Source: Verrucomicrobiota bacterium
Lineage (GTDB): Bacteria; Verrucomicrobiota; Verrucomicrobiia; Limisphaerales; CAIQOK01
Direction of reading: 5' to 3'
Length of the DNA: 13,175 bases
Assembly (NCBI GenBank): GCA_025363535.1
Contig: JANYDP010000577.1
Location: forward strand, 1-13,175
Shown here: piece after piece, positions 6,306 to 12,913 of the stretch
Layout: every line of letters starts with the position of its first letter
Position numbering within the stretch: position 1 is the stretch's first letter
Made by a program: the position numbers and the translations under genes
The notes under the pieces: model-generated
The model's database searches: none
What the model was told of the DNA's origin: nothing
The model's input: the letters and a program-made list of their open reading frames with translations, nothing else

Positions 6306-7271
6306 TTGATACAAACGAAACCATATTTCACGACCGAATACGGAAAAGCTTTTTTAGGCGATTCATCGGAACTGATGAAGGAAATTCCAGATGACTCAAT
6401 CAATCTGGTCGTGACATCGCCGCCATTTGCGCTCACACGCAAAAAAGCCTATGGCAACAAAGAGGATCACGAATACGTCGAGTGGTTCATGCCTTTTGCC
6501 AAAGAAATCAGGCGAATCCTAAAAGAAGATGGCAGCTTCGTTCTTGATTTGGGGGGAGCGTATCGCAAAGGCTCGCCGACACGTTCGCTTTACCAATACG
6601 AATTGCTCATCAAACTTTGCAACGAGGGCGGATTCCATCTAGCTCAAGAATTGTTTCATTACAATCCGACACGTCTGCCGACGCCAGCCGAATGGGTCAC
6701 AGTGCGCCGTGTGCGTTTGAAAGATTCGGTCAATGTTGTTTGGTGGTTGAGCAAATCTCTGAATCCCAAAAGCGACAACCGAAAAGTTTTGTTGGCTTAC
6801 AGCGCTGCGATGGAAGATTTGTTGAAGCGACAGGCATACAACTCTGGCAAAAGACCTTCCGAACACGATATAAACGCAACGTCGTTTCTAACAAACAACG
6901 GCGGTGCTATTGCTCCAAATGTTCTCGCGCTCGCCAATTCTGAAAGCAACAGCAGTTATATTACTCGCTGCAAGGAGAACAATCTTCAACTTCACCCAGC
7001 TCGTTTTCCTGCTGCGTTCGCTGCCTTTTTTATCAGCTTTTTGACGGATGAAGGCGACTCAGTTCTTGATCCATTCGGCGGCTCTGGTTCGACTGGAGCG
7101 GCTGCCGAAGGAATGGCACGCTATTGGACGACGATGGAAATCAACGAAGATTATATCCGTGGTTCGCAAATGAGATTTCAAGATGATGACCAACCACTAT
7201 TGTTAAAGGAGGCATCTATTCCTTATGGCAAAAATCCTAAGAAAACCAAGACTGCGAGATCTCGTCGTTGA
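6306..7271 (+). CDS. DNA (cytosine-N4) methyltransferase, PvuII type
   Basis: It transfers a methyl group from S-adenosylmethionine to DNA, protecting sites against the partner nuclease. The 321-aa protein has motif IV TSPPF at 37-41; SPP followed by an aromatic is typical of N4-cytosine enzymes. It has motif I DPFGGSGSTG late, at 255-264, the beta-class order (IV before I). Several segments match what I remember of M.PvuII: FALTRKKAYGN, HEYVEWF, the LGGAY...SLYQYELLIKLC region, VNVVWWLSKS, and HPARFPA. M.PvuII modifies CAGCTG; whether this enzyme shares that target cannot be read from sequence. TAA at 6291 and the need to keep the segment before motif IV make TTG at 6306 the only sensible start. 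GC is low (24 of 60 bases in 6301-6360). The downstream nuclease gene begins inside it. Confidence 0.88.
   Translation: MIQTKPYFTTEYGKAFLGDSSELMKEIPDDSINLVVTSPPFALTRKKAYGNKEDHEYVEWFMPFAKEIRRILKEDGSFVLDLGGAYRKGSPTRSLYQYELLIKLCNEGGFHLAQELFHYNPTRLPTPAEWVTVRRVRLKDSVNVVWWLSKSLNPKSDNRKVLLAYSAAMEDLLKRQAYNSGKRPSEHDINATSFLTNNGGAIAPNVLALANSESNSSYITRCKENNLQLHPARFPAAFAAFFISFLTDEGDSVLDPFGGSGSTGAAAEGMARYWTTMEINEDYIRGSQMRFQDDDQPLLLKEASIPYGKNPKKTKTARSRR
7205..7212 (+). promoter_or_regulatory. Shine-Dalgarno site of the HNH gene inside the methyltransferase gene
   Basis: AAAGGAGG is a near-perfect ribosome binding site, 12 bases before the ATG at 7225. It lies within the last codons of the methyltransferase, so the nuclease can be translated from the same message, probably coupled to the methyltransferase. 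Confidence 0.75.
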
Positions 7272-8226
7272 AGCAATCCACGCTTGCGGCTGGGATGTTT
7301 TGATTTTGTCGTCGCGCGACGACCATCCGTTCGCGTTGTCCATTTTCAAAGGCGACACAAAAGTTTCGTTGCTGGTTTATATCTGGAATTTGACGCACGG
7401 TGGGTTTCCACGAGACCCAAATGAATTTCGGATTCAGGTAACTGGTGTCAGTCAAATTGAACTTCGTGAAGGTTGGAAAACGCTTTTGTTGGGTTGGTCC
7501 GATGATTTGAATGCTTTCGCGGGATTTGATGCAACCAAGCATCAAATTTCCATGTCAGGACGGTCTCCCTCCATCCAAATCAAACGTGATGCACTGGAAA
7601 AAGCCGTTAAGAATGGTTTTGCAACACAGGCGCGGGACAACGAAGAAATCGCCATCGCTTTCCGTCCAGACTTTTTTACTTCTTACGTTTTAGGCTCGTC
7701 GGAACTGCATCAAACCACGGCTGGCCTTTTGGAAACAAAGGCGCTTGAAAGAATTTCGCGCGAAGAAGCTGTGGATTTTGACCTTGAGGACATCGAAACA
7801 AAAGCACGTCGGCAAGTATTGCAGACAATAAACCGTAAGATTCGTGATGCGCGTTTTCGCGCGAATGTTTTGCGAGCATACAGTCACCGCTGTTGTGTGT
7901 GTGGCATCCAGTTGGATTTGCTCGATGCTGCACACATCGTTCCCGTTGAGCATGAACGCGGAACGGATGAAATCAAAAACGGACTCTCTCTTTGCGCGTT
8001 GCATCACCGGGCATTCGATCATGCTTTGATTACAGTTCGGACAGATTATTCGATTAGTTGCAGCGATAAAGAATTCAAACGCTTGCGTACGATTGGCTGG
8101 CAAGGCGGCGAATCCGAATTCAAAGCTTCATTGCGAGACGAAATTTTATTGCCGCCAAAAAAAGAGCTTTACCCTTTGTCTGAATACTTGGAGTTCGGAC
8201 AAAAGCTTCGCGGTTGGATCAATTAA
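7225..8226 (+). CDS. HNH endonuclease, putative restriction partner of the methyltransferase
   Basis: This 333-aa protein is the likely restriction enzyme of the cassette. Its C-terminal third is an HNH domain of the HNH_2 type. A zinc knuckle is formed by C223-x2-C226 with C257 and H260; the catalytic set is DAAH (H237), N252 in NGLSLC, and H261 in the HH pair, followed by FD (265). The N-terminal 200 residues (GWDVLILSSRDDHPFALSIF, YIWNLTHGG, LLLGWSDDLNAFAGFD, FRPDFFTSYVLGS) form a separate domain, probably for site recognition. I cannot name it securely; it could be one of the methylase-associated domains found beside HNH nucleases. ATG at 7225 has a strong ribosome binding site and overlaps the methyltransferase by 47 bases. 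It ends 11 bases from the convergent aldo/keto reductase. AT-rich like its partner. An orphan regulator or a modification-dependent nuclease are less likely alternatives. Confidence 0.85.
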   Translation: MAKILRKPRLRDLVVEAIHACGWDVLILSSRDDHPFALSIFKGDTKVSLLVYIWNLTHGGFPRDPNEFRIQVTGVSQIELREGWKTLLLGWSDDLNAFAGFDATKHQISMSGRSPSIQIKRDALEKAVKNGFATQARDNEEIAIAFRPDFFTSYVLGSSELHQTTAGLLETKALERISREEAVDFDLEDIETKARRQVLQTINRKIRDARFRANVLRAYSHRCCVCGIQLDLLDAAHIVPVEHERGTDEIKNGLSLCALHHRAFDHALITVRTDYSISCSDKEFKRLRTIGWQGGESEFKASLRDEILLPPKKELYPLSEYLEFGQKLRGWIN

Positions 8227-8237
8227 ACTCTGGGCAA

Positions 8238-9221
8238 TCAATACGGCCCACGAATGTGTTCATGCACCTGGGTCTTGTAAAACTGGCTGAGTTGTTTGTG
8301 CAACTCATCACTGAGCGGCGGTAGTTTGGAAACGCGCGCGTTCGCCAGCACTTGTTCGGGCCGGCTCGCTCCGGTGATCACGGTGGAAACAGCATCGTGA
8401 TCCAGAATCCAGCGCTGCGCCAGATCGGGCAGGGACATTTCTTCGGGCACAAGTTCCTTGAGCGCGTCGGCGAGTTCCACGCCTTTTTCAAACGGCAGGC
8501 CGGCGAAGGTTTCGCCGACGTTGAACGCCTGTCCGTCGCGGTTGTAAGTCCGGTGGTCGGTCGCGGCGAACGACTGCGCCTTGGTCATCTTCCCGCCGAG
8601 CAAACCGCTGGCGAGCGGCAGGCGGACGATGATGCCCACACGTTTCTGCTGCGCCTCGGCGAAGATGGCGCGGGCGGGTTTCTGCCGGAAAATATTGAAG
8701 ATGATTTGCAGCGAGCAGAGTCCGTCCTGCGCGAGGCAGACCTTCGCTTCGTCCATGGATTCCACGCTCGCGCCGAAGTTTTTAATTTTTCCTTCGCGCT
8801 GCAACGTGCGCAGCCAGTCGAAGATTTCTCCGCGCTGCAAAACGGACGGCGGCACGCAATGCAACTGTGTCAGATCGAGCGCTTCGACGCCGAGCCGTTG
8901 CAAGGACGCCTCGGTCGCGGCGCGCACGCCGGCTTCGGTGTATTTGTCCGGATAAAGATCGGACCTGCGGCCCAGCTTGGTGGCGACGAAAAATTTCTGC
9001 GAGTGCTGCCTGAGAAATTTTCCGATGAGCGTCTCGCTGCGGCCATTGCCGTAAACATCCGCCGTGTCGAAAAAGGTAATGCCCGCATCGGCGGCGGCCT
9101 CGAGAATGTCGAACGCGCGCTGGTCGTCGAGATTGCCCCAGTCCGCGCCGCCAAGCTGCCAGCAACCAAGGCCGATCTCCGAAACTTTCGTGTGGGTTTT
9201 GCCGAACGCACGTTTGTTCAT
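8238..9221 (-). CDS. Aldo/keto reductase
   Basis: A 327-aa TIM-barrel oxidoreductase of the NADPH-dependent aldo/keto reductase superfamily. The catalytic tetrad is visible: D52 and Y57 in FFDTADVYGNGRSE, K82 in FVATKLGRR, and H121 in LTQLHCVPP. VSTVITGASRPEQVLANA near the C-terminus is the usual cofactor-binding end. The open frame extends far upstream to 9533, but that part is the antisense shadow of the LacI gene; ATG at 9221 begins MNKRAFGKTHTKVSEIGLG, the expected N-terminus. It lies 62 bases behind the LacI-type regulator on the same strand and may be co-transcribed with it. The natural substrate cannot be predicted; proteins of this type often act on sugars or small aldehydes. Confidence 0.9.
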   Translation of the reverse strand: MNKRAFGKTHTKVSEIGLGCWQLGGADWGNLDDQRAFDILEAAADAGITFFDTADVYGNGRSETLIGKFLRQHSQKFFVATKLGRRSDLYPDKYTEAGVRAATEASLQRLGVEALDLTQLHCVPPSVLQRGEIFDWLRTLQREGKIKNFGASVESMDEAKVCLAQDGLCSLQIIFNIFRQKPARAIFAEAQQKRVGIIVRLPLASGLLGGKMTKAQSFAATDHRTYNRDGQAFNVGETFAGLPFEKGVELADALKELVPEEMSLPDLAQRWILDHDAVSTVITGASRPEQVLANARVSKLPPLSDELHKQLSQFYKTQVHEHIRGPY

Positions 9222-9283
9222 GCGGGCATCGTAGGACGCCTGCTCGGGAACGTCCAGTGCCGCCTCGACGAAAATCCGGGGCG

Positions 9284-10297
9284 CTAAGCTTTTGCCGGCG
9301 GGGCGGTGCTCGCGCGCAAAACCAATTCTGCGGAATGCCGTTTGGATTCCACGCGTTCGCCGCGCAGCAGGTGCCGCATCGCCTCCACGGCCGCCACGCC
9401 GAGCCGGTGTTTCGGCTGGCGCACCGTCGTCAGCGGCACGCGGAAATATTCGGCGGTGAGAATGTTGCCAAAGCCCATGATGGAACGGTCGCGCGGAATC
9501 TGGACGCCCTGATTCAACAGCGTATTGGCACAACCGATGGCGACGAGATCGTTCACGGCCTGCACGGCGGTGGCGTGGCAGTTTTCGTTCATCATCTGCA
9601 GGGCCGCCTTGACGCCATCCTCAATCGTGCTGCCGGCGTGGAAAATCATTTTGTCATCCACCTCCATGCCCGTCTCCCGCAACGCGCGCTGGTAGCCTTC
9701 GTAGCGCGCCTGCGCCCAGGGCGCGGCCAGCGGGCCGGTGAGAAAGGCGATGTGCCGATGGCCCAACTCCAGCAGATGCCGCGTCGCGGCCTGGCTGGCG
9801 GCGATGTCGTCCACCTGCACGCTGGCAAAGTGGCGGCAGAACTGCGCGGGCGCGCCAAGCAAAACCGTGGGCACCTGGCGCGTCAACAACTCCTGATAGA
9901 TGCGCGCCTCCGGCTCCATCCGGTACACCGGCGAGACAAACAATCCGTCCACGCGCCGCGAGAGCATCCGGCGGATGCAGGCCTCCTCGCGTTCGACCTT
10001 GTTCAACGTGTGCGCGAGCAAAACGTCGTAGCCAAGTTCGTGCGCGTGCTCCTCGATGGCCAGCACGACGCGCGAAAAAATCGGATCGGTCATGGCGGGC
10101 ACGATCAGGCCGAAGAGCTTGGTGGTCTTCGTGCGGAGTCCTCGCGCGGACGAATCCGGCACGTAGCCCATCTGATCGGCGAGCTGGCGGATGCGCGCGC
10201 GCGTGGCGTCCGACACGTCCGGGGCTTCGCGCAGCGCCTTGGAGACGGTCATCACGGAAACTTTCGCGCGGGCGGCGATGTCTTTGAGCCGGATCAT
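9284..10297 (-). CDS. LacI-family transcriptional regulator
   Basis: The 337-aa protein has an N-terminal LacI helix-turn-helix (about residues 2-25: LKDIAARAKVSVMTVSKAL), followed by the hinge-region helix GYVPDSSARGLRT (44-56). The remainder is a periplasmic-binding-protein-like sensor domain starting LFGLIVPAMTDPIFSRVV; the segments LLELGHRHIAFLTGP, NDLVAIGCANTLL and LTTVRQP are typical of it. It would bind an operator as a dimer and respond to a small ligand, probably a sugar. The target and effector are unknown. The adjacent aldo/keto reductase is a plausible target, and autoregulation is common in this family. ATG at 10297 opens directly on the helix-turn-helix; no good ribosome binding site is seen. 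An AT-rich inverted repeat lies between it and nadK. Confidence 0.92.
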   Translation of the reverse strand: MIRLKDIAARAKVSVMTVSKALREAPDVSDATRARIRQLADQMGYVPDSSARGLRTKTTKLFGLIVPAMTDPIFSRVVLAIEEHAHELGYDVLLAHTLNKVEREEACIRRMLSRRVDGLFVSPVYRMEPEARIYQELLTRQVPTVLLGAPAQFCRHFASVQVDDIAASQAATRHLLELGHRHIAFLTGPLAAPWAQARYEGYQRALRETGMEVDDKMIFHAGSTIEDGVKAALQMMNENCHATAVQAVNDLVAIGCANTLLNQGVQIPRDRSIMGFGNILTAEYFRVPLTTVRQPKHRLGVAAVEAMRHLLRGERVESKRHSAELVLRASTAPPAKA

Positions 10298-10311
10298 GGC
10301 GATGAAAAATT

Positions 10312-10370
10312 CAAAATGAAAAATGAAAAGTCTGAACCGCCGCGCACCTCGTTTTTAATTTTTCATTTTG
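10312..10370. repeat. AT-rich inverted repeat between nadK and lacI-type gene
   Basis: CAAAATGAAAAAT (10312-10324) pairs perfectly with ATTTTTCATTTTG (10358-10370), 13 bp each, around a 33-base GC-rich middle. The 5' side also carries repeats of ATGAAAAAT. It fills most of the 84-base gap between the nadK stop and the downstream regulator's start. It could be a transcription-attenuating stem or a small dispersed element. The composition contrasts strongly with the flanking genes. Confidence 0.5.
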
Positions 10371-10381
10371 CATTATTAATT

Positions 10382-11266
10382 TCACAGGTTGGCCCCGCGC
10401 CAGTGCAGTTTGGCGCGCAGCGATTCGAAAAAAGAACTTTCTTGGAGGTGCATCAGGCGAACCGTCCGCCGGCTGCGGCAGATTTCAACCTGATCGCCGG
10501 CGTTCAGTTCGGCCACCACATTGCCATCGGCGCTCAGGATCGTCGCCGGCTTAGGCGTCATCACCTTGATGCGAATGGTGGCGGTGAGTGGCAAGATCAA
10601 AGAACGGTTCGTCAACGTATGTGGGCAAACCGGCGTGAGCTGAAAAACTTCGGCGGTGGGAAACACCAGCGCACCACCGGCGGCCAGTGAATACGCCGTC
10701 GAGCCGGTGGGCGAACTGATGATCAAACCATCGCAGCGATAGCGTGTCAGCGGCTCGCCGTCCACGCTAACATGCAATTCTATCAGGCGCGAGGTCACGC
10801 CACGGCTGATGACGAGATCGTTGAAGGCGGTTTGTTGAACGGGCTGGCCGCCGCAACTGGCCCGCGCCTCGATGAGCGCGCGATTTTCAAATTTGAACGC
10901 TCCGCTCCAGACTTGTTTGAGGGCGTCGGCCAAGTCGGCGGAGGAAACCGCCGTGAGAAATCCCAGCCCGCCAATATTGATGCCCAGCAGCGGTGTCTGC
11001 GAGCCGGCGATTTCCCGGGCGGCGCGCAGCAAGGTGCCGTCGCCACCGAAGACCAGGAGGAGATCCACCGCGCGCGCCAGCGTGGCGGCGTTGGCGCAGA
11101 CATTGCCCCGCAGGCGGGCGGCTTTGGCCGTGGCGGCATCGCAATAAATTTCCCGGCCCGCCGCGCGAATCAGCCGGGCGGCCTGGGTCACGGCCTGGGC
11201 GCAGGCGGCTTTGCCGGAGTTGCCGAGCAGCCCGACGCGATGGATTTTATCAGCGATTTTTTTCAA
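10382..11266 (-). CDS. nadK: NAD kinase
   Basis: It phosphorylates NAD+ to NADP+ with ATP or polyphosphate in the cytoplasm, and is the only route to NADP in most bacteria. The 294-aa protein has the GGDGT motif at 74-78 (FGGDGTLLRAAR), a conserved FNDLVISRG (148-156; the ND position binds NAD), DGLIISSPTGSTAYSLAAGG (179-198), and TPVCPHTLTNRSLIL (211-225). The only start that keeps the N-terminal Rossmann-like part is TTG at 11266 (MKKIADKIHRVGLLGNSGK); no ATG or GTG stands nearby in frame. It overlaps the end of tlyA by 17 bases, so the two are probably translated from one transcript. TlyA/NadK adjacency is a frequent bacterial arrangement. Confidence 0.95.
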   Translation of the reverse strand: MKKIADKIHRVGLLGNSGKAACAQAVTQAARLIRAAGREIYCDAATAKAARLRGNVCANAATLARAVDLLLVFGGDGTLLRAAREIAGSQTPLLGINIGGLGFLTAVSSADLADALKQVWSGAFKFENRALIEARASCGGQPVQQTAFNDLVISRGVTSRLIELHVSVDGEPLTRYRCDGLIISSPTGSTAYSLAAGGALVFPTAEVFQLTPVCPHTLTNRSLILPLTATIRIKVMTPKPATILSADGNVVAELNAGDQVEICRSRRTVRLMHLQESSFFESLRAKLHWRGANL

Positions 11267-11993
11267 TCAGCACCAGAAATTCTTTGTTGCCCGCCGGGCC
11301 GAGCAGCGGGGATTCCGTGACGCCGCGCCAACGCAACTCGGCACGTTGCCCGACAAATTCCTCAAGCTCACGCAAAACTCTTTCATGAATGATCGGATCC
11401 GTAATGACGCCCGCACCTTTGTCCACCTCGGCCTTGCCCGCCTCGAACTGCGGTTTGATCAACGCCACGATTTTACCCAAGGGCCGCAACAAAGCAACGG
11501 CGGGCGGAAGAATTTTGCAGAGCGAAATGAACGAGCAGTCAATCACCGCCAGATCGGCGAGGAGAAACGGCTGGGGAAATCCGACCGGCGTGAGGGTGCG
11601 GGCGTTGGTTTTTTCCATGACGACGATGCGCGGATCGCCCCGGAGTTTCCAGGCAAGCTGGCCGTGACCGACATCCACGGCATAAACTTTCTGCGCGCCG
11701 TGTTGCAACAGGCAGTCGGTGAAACCACCGGTCGAAGCACCCAGGTCAATCGCCGTGAGACCGGTGACCTCGAGTTGAAAATGTGCCAGCGCGTGTTCGA
11801 GTTTATGGCCGCCACGACTGACGAATTTTTCGGCGGCATCAAGGGAAAGGGTGTCGCCGGGTTTCACGGCATCGCTCGGTTTACGGGCGGACTGGCCGTT
11901 GATGCGGACGGCTCCGGCCATGACGGCGCGCTTGGCTTTCTCCCGGCTTTCGCACAGGCCGCGCTCCACGAGTTCCTGATCCAGTCGGCTCAT
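11250..11993 (-). CDS. tlyA: TlyA-family rRNA 2'-O-methyltransferase (S4 + FtsJ-like)
   Basis: TlyA enzymes methylate ribose 2'-OH groups in 16S/23S rRNA; older annotations call them hemolysin A. The 247-aa protein has an S4 RNA-binding domain at about 3-60 (SRLDQELVERGL, then SREKAKRAVMAGAVRING), followed by SRGGHKLEHAL. The FtsJ-type methyltransferase fold has its S-adenosylmethionine site at DLGASTGGFTD (83-93), YAVDVGHGQL just after, and IKPQFEAG further on. ATG at 11993 starts precisely at the S4 domain; the open frame upstream to 12143 is non-homologous and is rejected. It is first of the minus-strand set tlyA-nadK-lacI-reductase and is divergent from rpsT, with 150 bases between. No clear ribosome binding site is seen. 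Confidence 0.92.
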   Translation of the reverse strand: MSRLDQELVERGLCESREKAKRAVMAGAVRINGQSARKPSDAVKPGDTLSLDAAEKFVSRGGHKLEHALAHFQLEVTGLTAIDLGASTGGFTDCLLQHGAQKVYAVDVGHGQLAWKLRGDPRIVVMEKTNARTLTPVGFPQPFLLADLAVIDCSFISLCKILPPAVALLRPLGKIVALIKPQFEAGKAEVDKGAGVITDPIIHERVLRELEEFVGQRAELRWRGVTESPLLGPAGNKEFLVLIEKNR

Positions 11994-12078
11994 TGATGGT
12001 TTGGCGGCGGAAGGCTTCCTGAAATGGGAGCGGGGTTCAAGCCGGAGTTTTTTGTCCTGAATTGCCCGAGCTTCGCCA

Positions 12079-12106
12079 TTGACATTAAAAGCGGTTCCGC
12101 TACCGT
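12079..12106 (+). promoter_or_regulatory. Probable sigma-70 promoter of rpsT
   Basis: A perfect -35 TTGACA (12079-12084) is followed, after 16 bases, by TACCGT (12101-12106) as the -10. This keeps the first T, the A and the final T of the consensus. Transcription would start about 12113, leaving a leader of about 30 bases before the rpsT ATG. Confidence 0.55.
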
Positions 12107-12143
12107 GGCGCGCTCTGAATTTAGAAAAACGTAAATAGACCAT

Positions 12144-12416
12144 ATGCCGAACACCAAGTCAGCCGAACGCCGCATGCGCGGCAGCGCCCGCAAACAGGCC
12201 CGCAACACCAGCATCAAATCCCGCCTGCACACGCTGGAAAAGAAATACGAAGTCGCCGTTGCCGGTGGCAAAAAAGACGAGGCCACCGCCGCCTTGCTCG
12301 CGGTCACGTCCGCTTTCGACAAGGGCGTCAAAGCCGGCGTCCTCAAGAAGGCCACCGCCAACCGCAAGAAATCCCGCCTGACCCTCCGCCTCAACAAGGC
12401 CGTGGCGGCCAAGTAA
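12144..12416 (+). CDS. rpsT: Small ribosomal subunit protein bS20
   Basis: A 90-aa basic protein that binds the 5' domain of 16S rRNA and assists 30S assembly. It begins MPNTKSAERRMRGSARKQAR and has TSIKSRLHTLEKKY and the C-terminal NRKKSRLTLRLNK, all typical of bS20. The length is normal for the family (about 85-90 aa). The gene stands alone: a TTGACA promoter lies upstream, and a hairpin terminator sits about 35 bases after the stop. No strong Shine-Dalgarno is visible before the ATG (leader GTAAATAGACCAT). Confidence 0.97.
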   Translation: MPNTKSAERRMRGSARKQARNTSIKSRLHTLEKKYEVAVAGGKKDEATAALLAVTSAFDKGVKAGVLKKATANRKKSRLTLRLNKAVAAK

Positions 12417-12449
12417 TTTTCCCGCTGCCCGGCGGGATCGAACCTTTGC

Positions 12450-12480
12450 AAACACCCTGCTTGGCGGGGTGTTTTGCGTT
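12450..12480 (+). terminator. Rho-independent terminator of rpsT
   Basis: AAACACCC (12450-12457) pairs with GGGTGTTT (12467-12474) over eight base pairs around a 9-base loop. The stem ends in a short T-run (TTTT at 12472-12475) with more T's following. A weaker hairpin, CCCGC/GCGGG (12421-12425 and 12432-12436), comes immediately after the stop codon. Confidence 0.75.
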
Positions 12481-12566
12481 GTACGGAACCAGGCCAGCCA
12501 TCCGGGAGTGCAAGCCGCCGATAGTGGATTCAACTCGCACAGATCACAATCCGACGCGTGAAGTCT

Positions 12567-12589
12567 GAATCAATTCTTGAACCCGGGTT
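12567..12589. promoter_or_regulatory. Palindromic pair upstream of the feo genes
   Basis: GAAT-CA-ATTC (12567-12576) and the perfect palindrome AACCCGGGTT (12580-12589) stand 25-48 bases before the GTG of the first FeoA gene. An iron-responsive repressor site would be expected in this place, but neither matches a classical Fur or DtxR box, so this is only a candidate operator. Confidence 0.2.
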
Positions 12590-12614
12590 TTAACGAGCCT
12601 ACTCTAACCGGGCC

Positions 12615-12911
12615 GTGAGCAAACCGAAACCAACCTATAAACTTTTGTCCGGCGAATGTGCCGGGCCGGAAGTCTGCCCGCTCAGTTGCGTCAAGGCCGG
12701 GCAGGTTGTCTGCATCCGCGAGCTGGCCACCACGCCTGAAATCCAGGTGCGCCTGCGTGAAATGGGCCTCGGCGAACAGCAGCGCATCAGGCTCGTCAGT
12801 CACAATTCCAGCATCATCTGCCAGGTCTGCAATGCGCGGCTTGGCATCAGCAAGAAACTGGCGGAGTCCATCCTCGTCGAACACGTCCACGCCGAACCGG
12901 AGGCAGTTTAA
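12615..12911 (+). CDS. feoA: FeoA-domain protein with cysteine-rich N-terminus
   Basis: FeoA is a small cytoplasmic SH3-like protein that supports ferrous iron uptake by the membrane GTPase FeoB. This 98-aa copy carries the FeoA core at about 25-92: AGQVVCIRELATTP, VRLREMGLGEQQRIRL, and LGISKKLAESILVE. An N-terminal extension of about 25 residues adds C15, C21 and C25 (GECAGPEVCPLSCV); further cysteines are C33 and the pair C69-x2-C72 (ICQVCN). Six cysteines in so small a cytoplasmic protein suggest metal or Fe-S binding or redox sensing; that is inference. The start is GTG at 12615 with no clear ribosome binding site. The second FeoA gene follows after 2 bases. Confidence 0.85.
   Translation: MSKPKPTYKLLSGECAGPEVCPLSCVKAGQVVCIRELATTPEIQVRLREMGLGEQQRIRLVSHNSSIICQVCNARLGISKKLAESILVEHVHAEPEAV
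12899..12903 (+). promoter_or_regulatory. Shine-Dalgarno site of the second FeoA gene
   Basis: GGAGG inside the last codons of the first FeoA gene lies 10 bases before the ATG at 12914. It supports that start and coupled translation of the pair. Confidence 0.65.
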
Positions 12912-12913
12912 GC

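Noticed and set aside
8352..9287. Plus-strand open frame opposite the aldo/keto reductase
   Set aside because: Antisense shadow; the reductase has its complete catalytic tetrad on the minus strand.
9222..9533. Upstream extension of the aldo/keto reductase frame
   Set aside because: The extension overlaps the LacI-type gene in another frame and has no similarity to the family; ATG 9221 gives the normal N-terminus.
9257..10690. Long plus-strand open frame (477 codons) opposite the LacI-type gene and nadK
   Set aside because: It spans two well-supported genes on the other strand and crosses their intergenic gap; its composition is rich in Arg, His, Gly and Ala as expected from antisense of GC-rich genes, and no domain is recognisable.
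11994..12143. Upstream extension of tlyA to 12143
   Set aside because: It would run through the rpsT promoter region and adds residues before the S4 domain that do not belong to the family.
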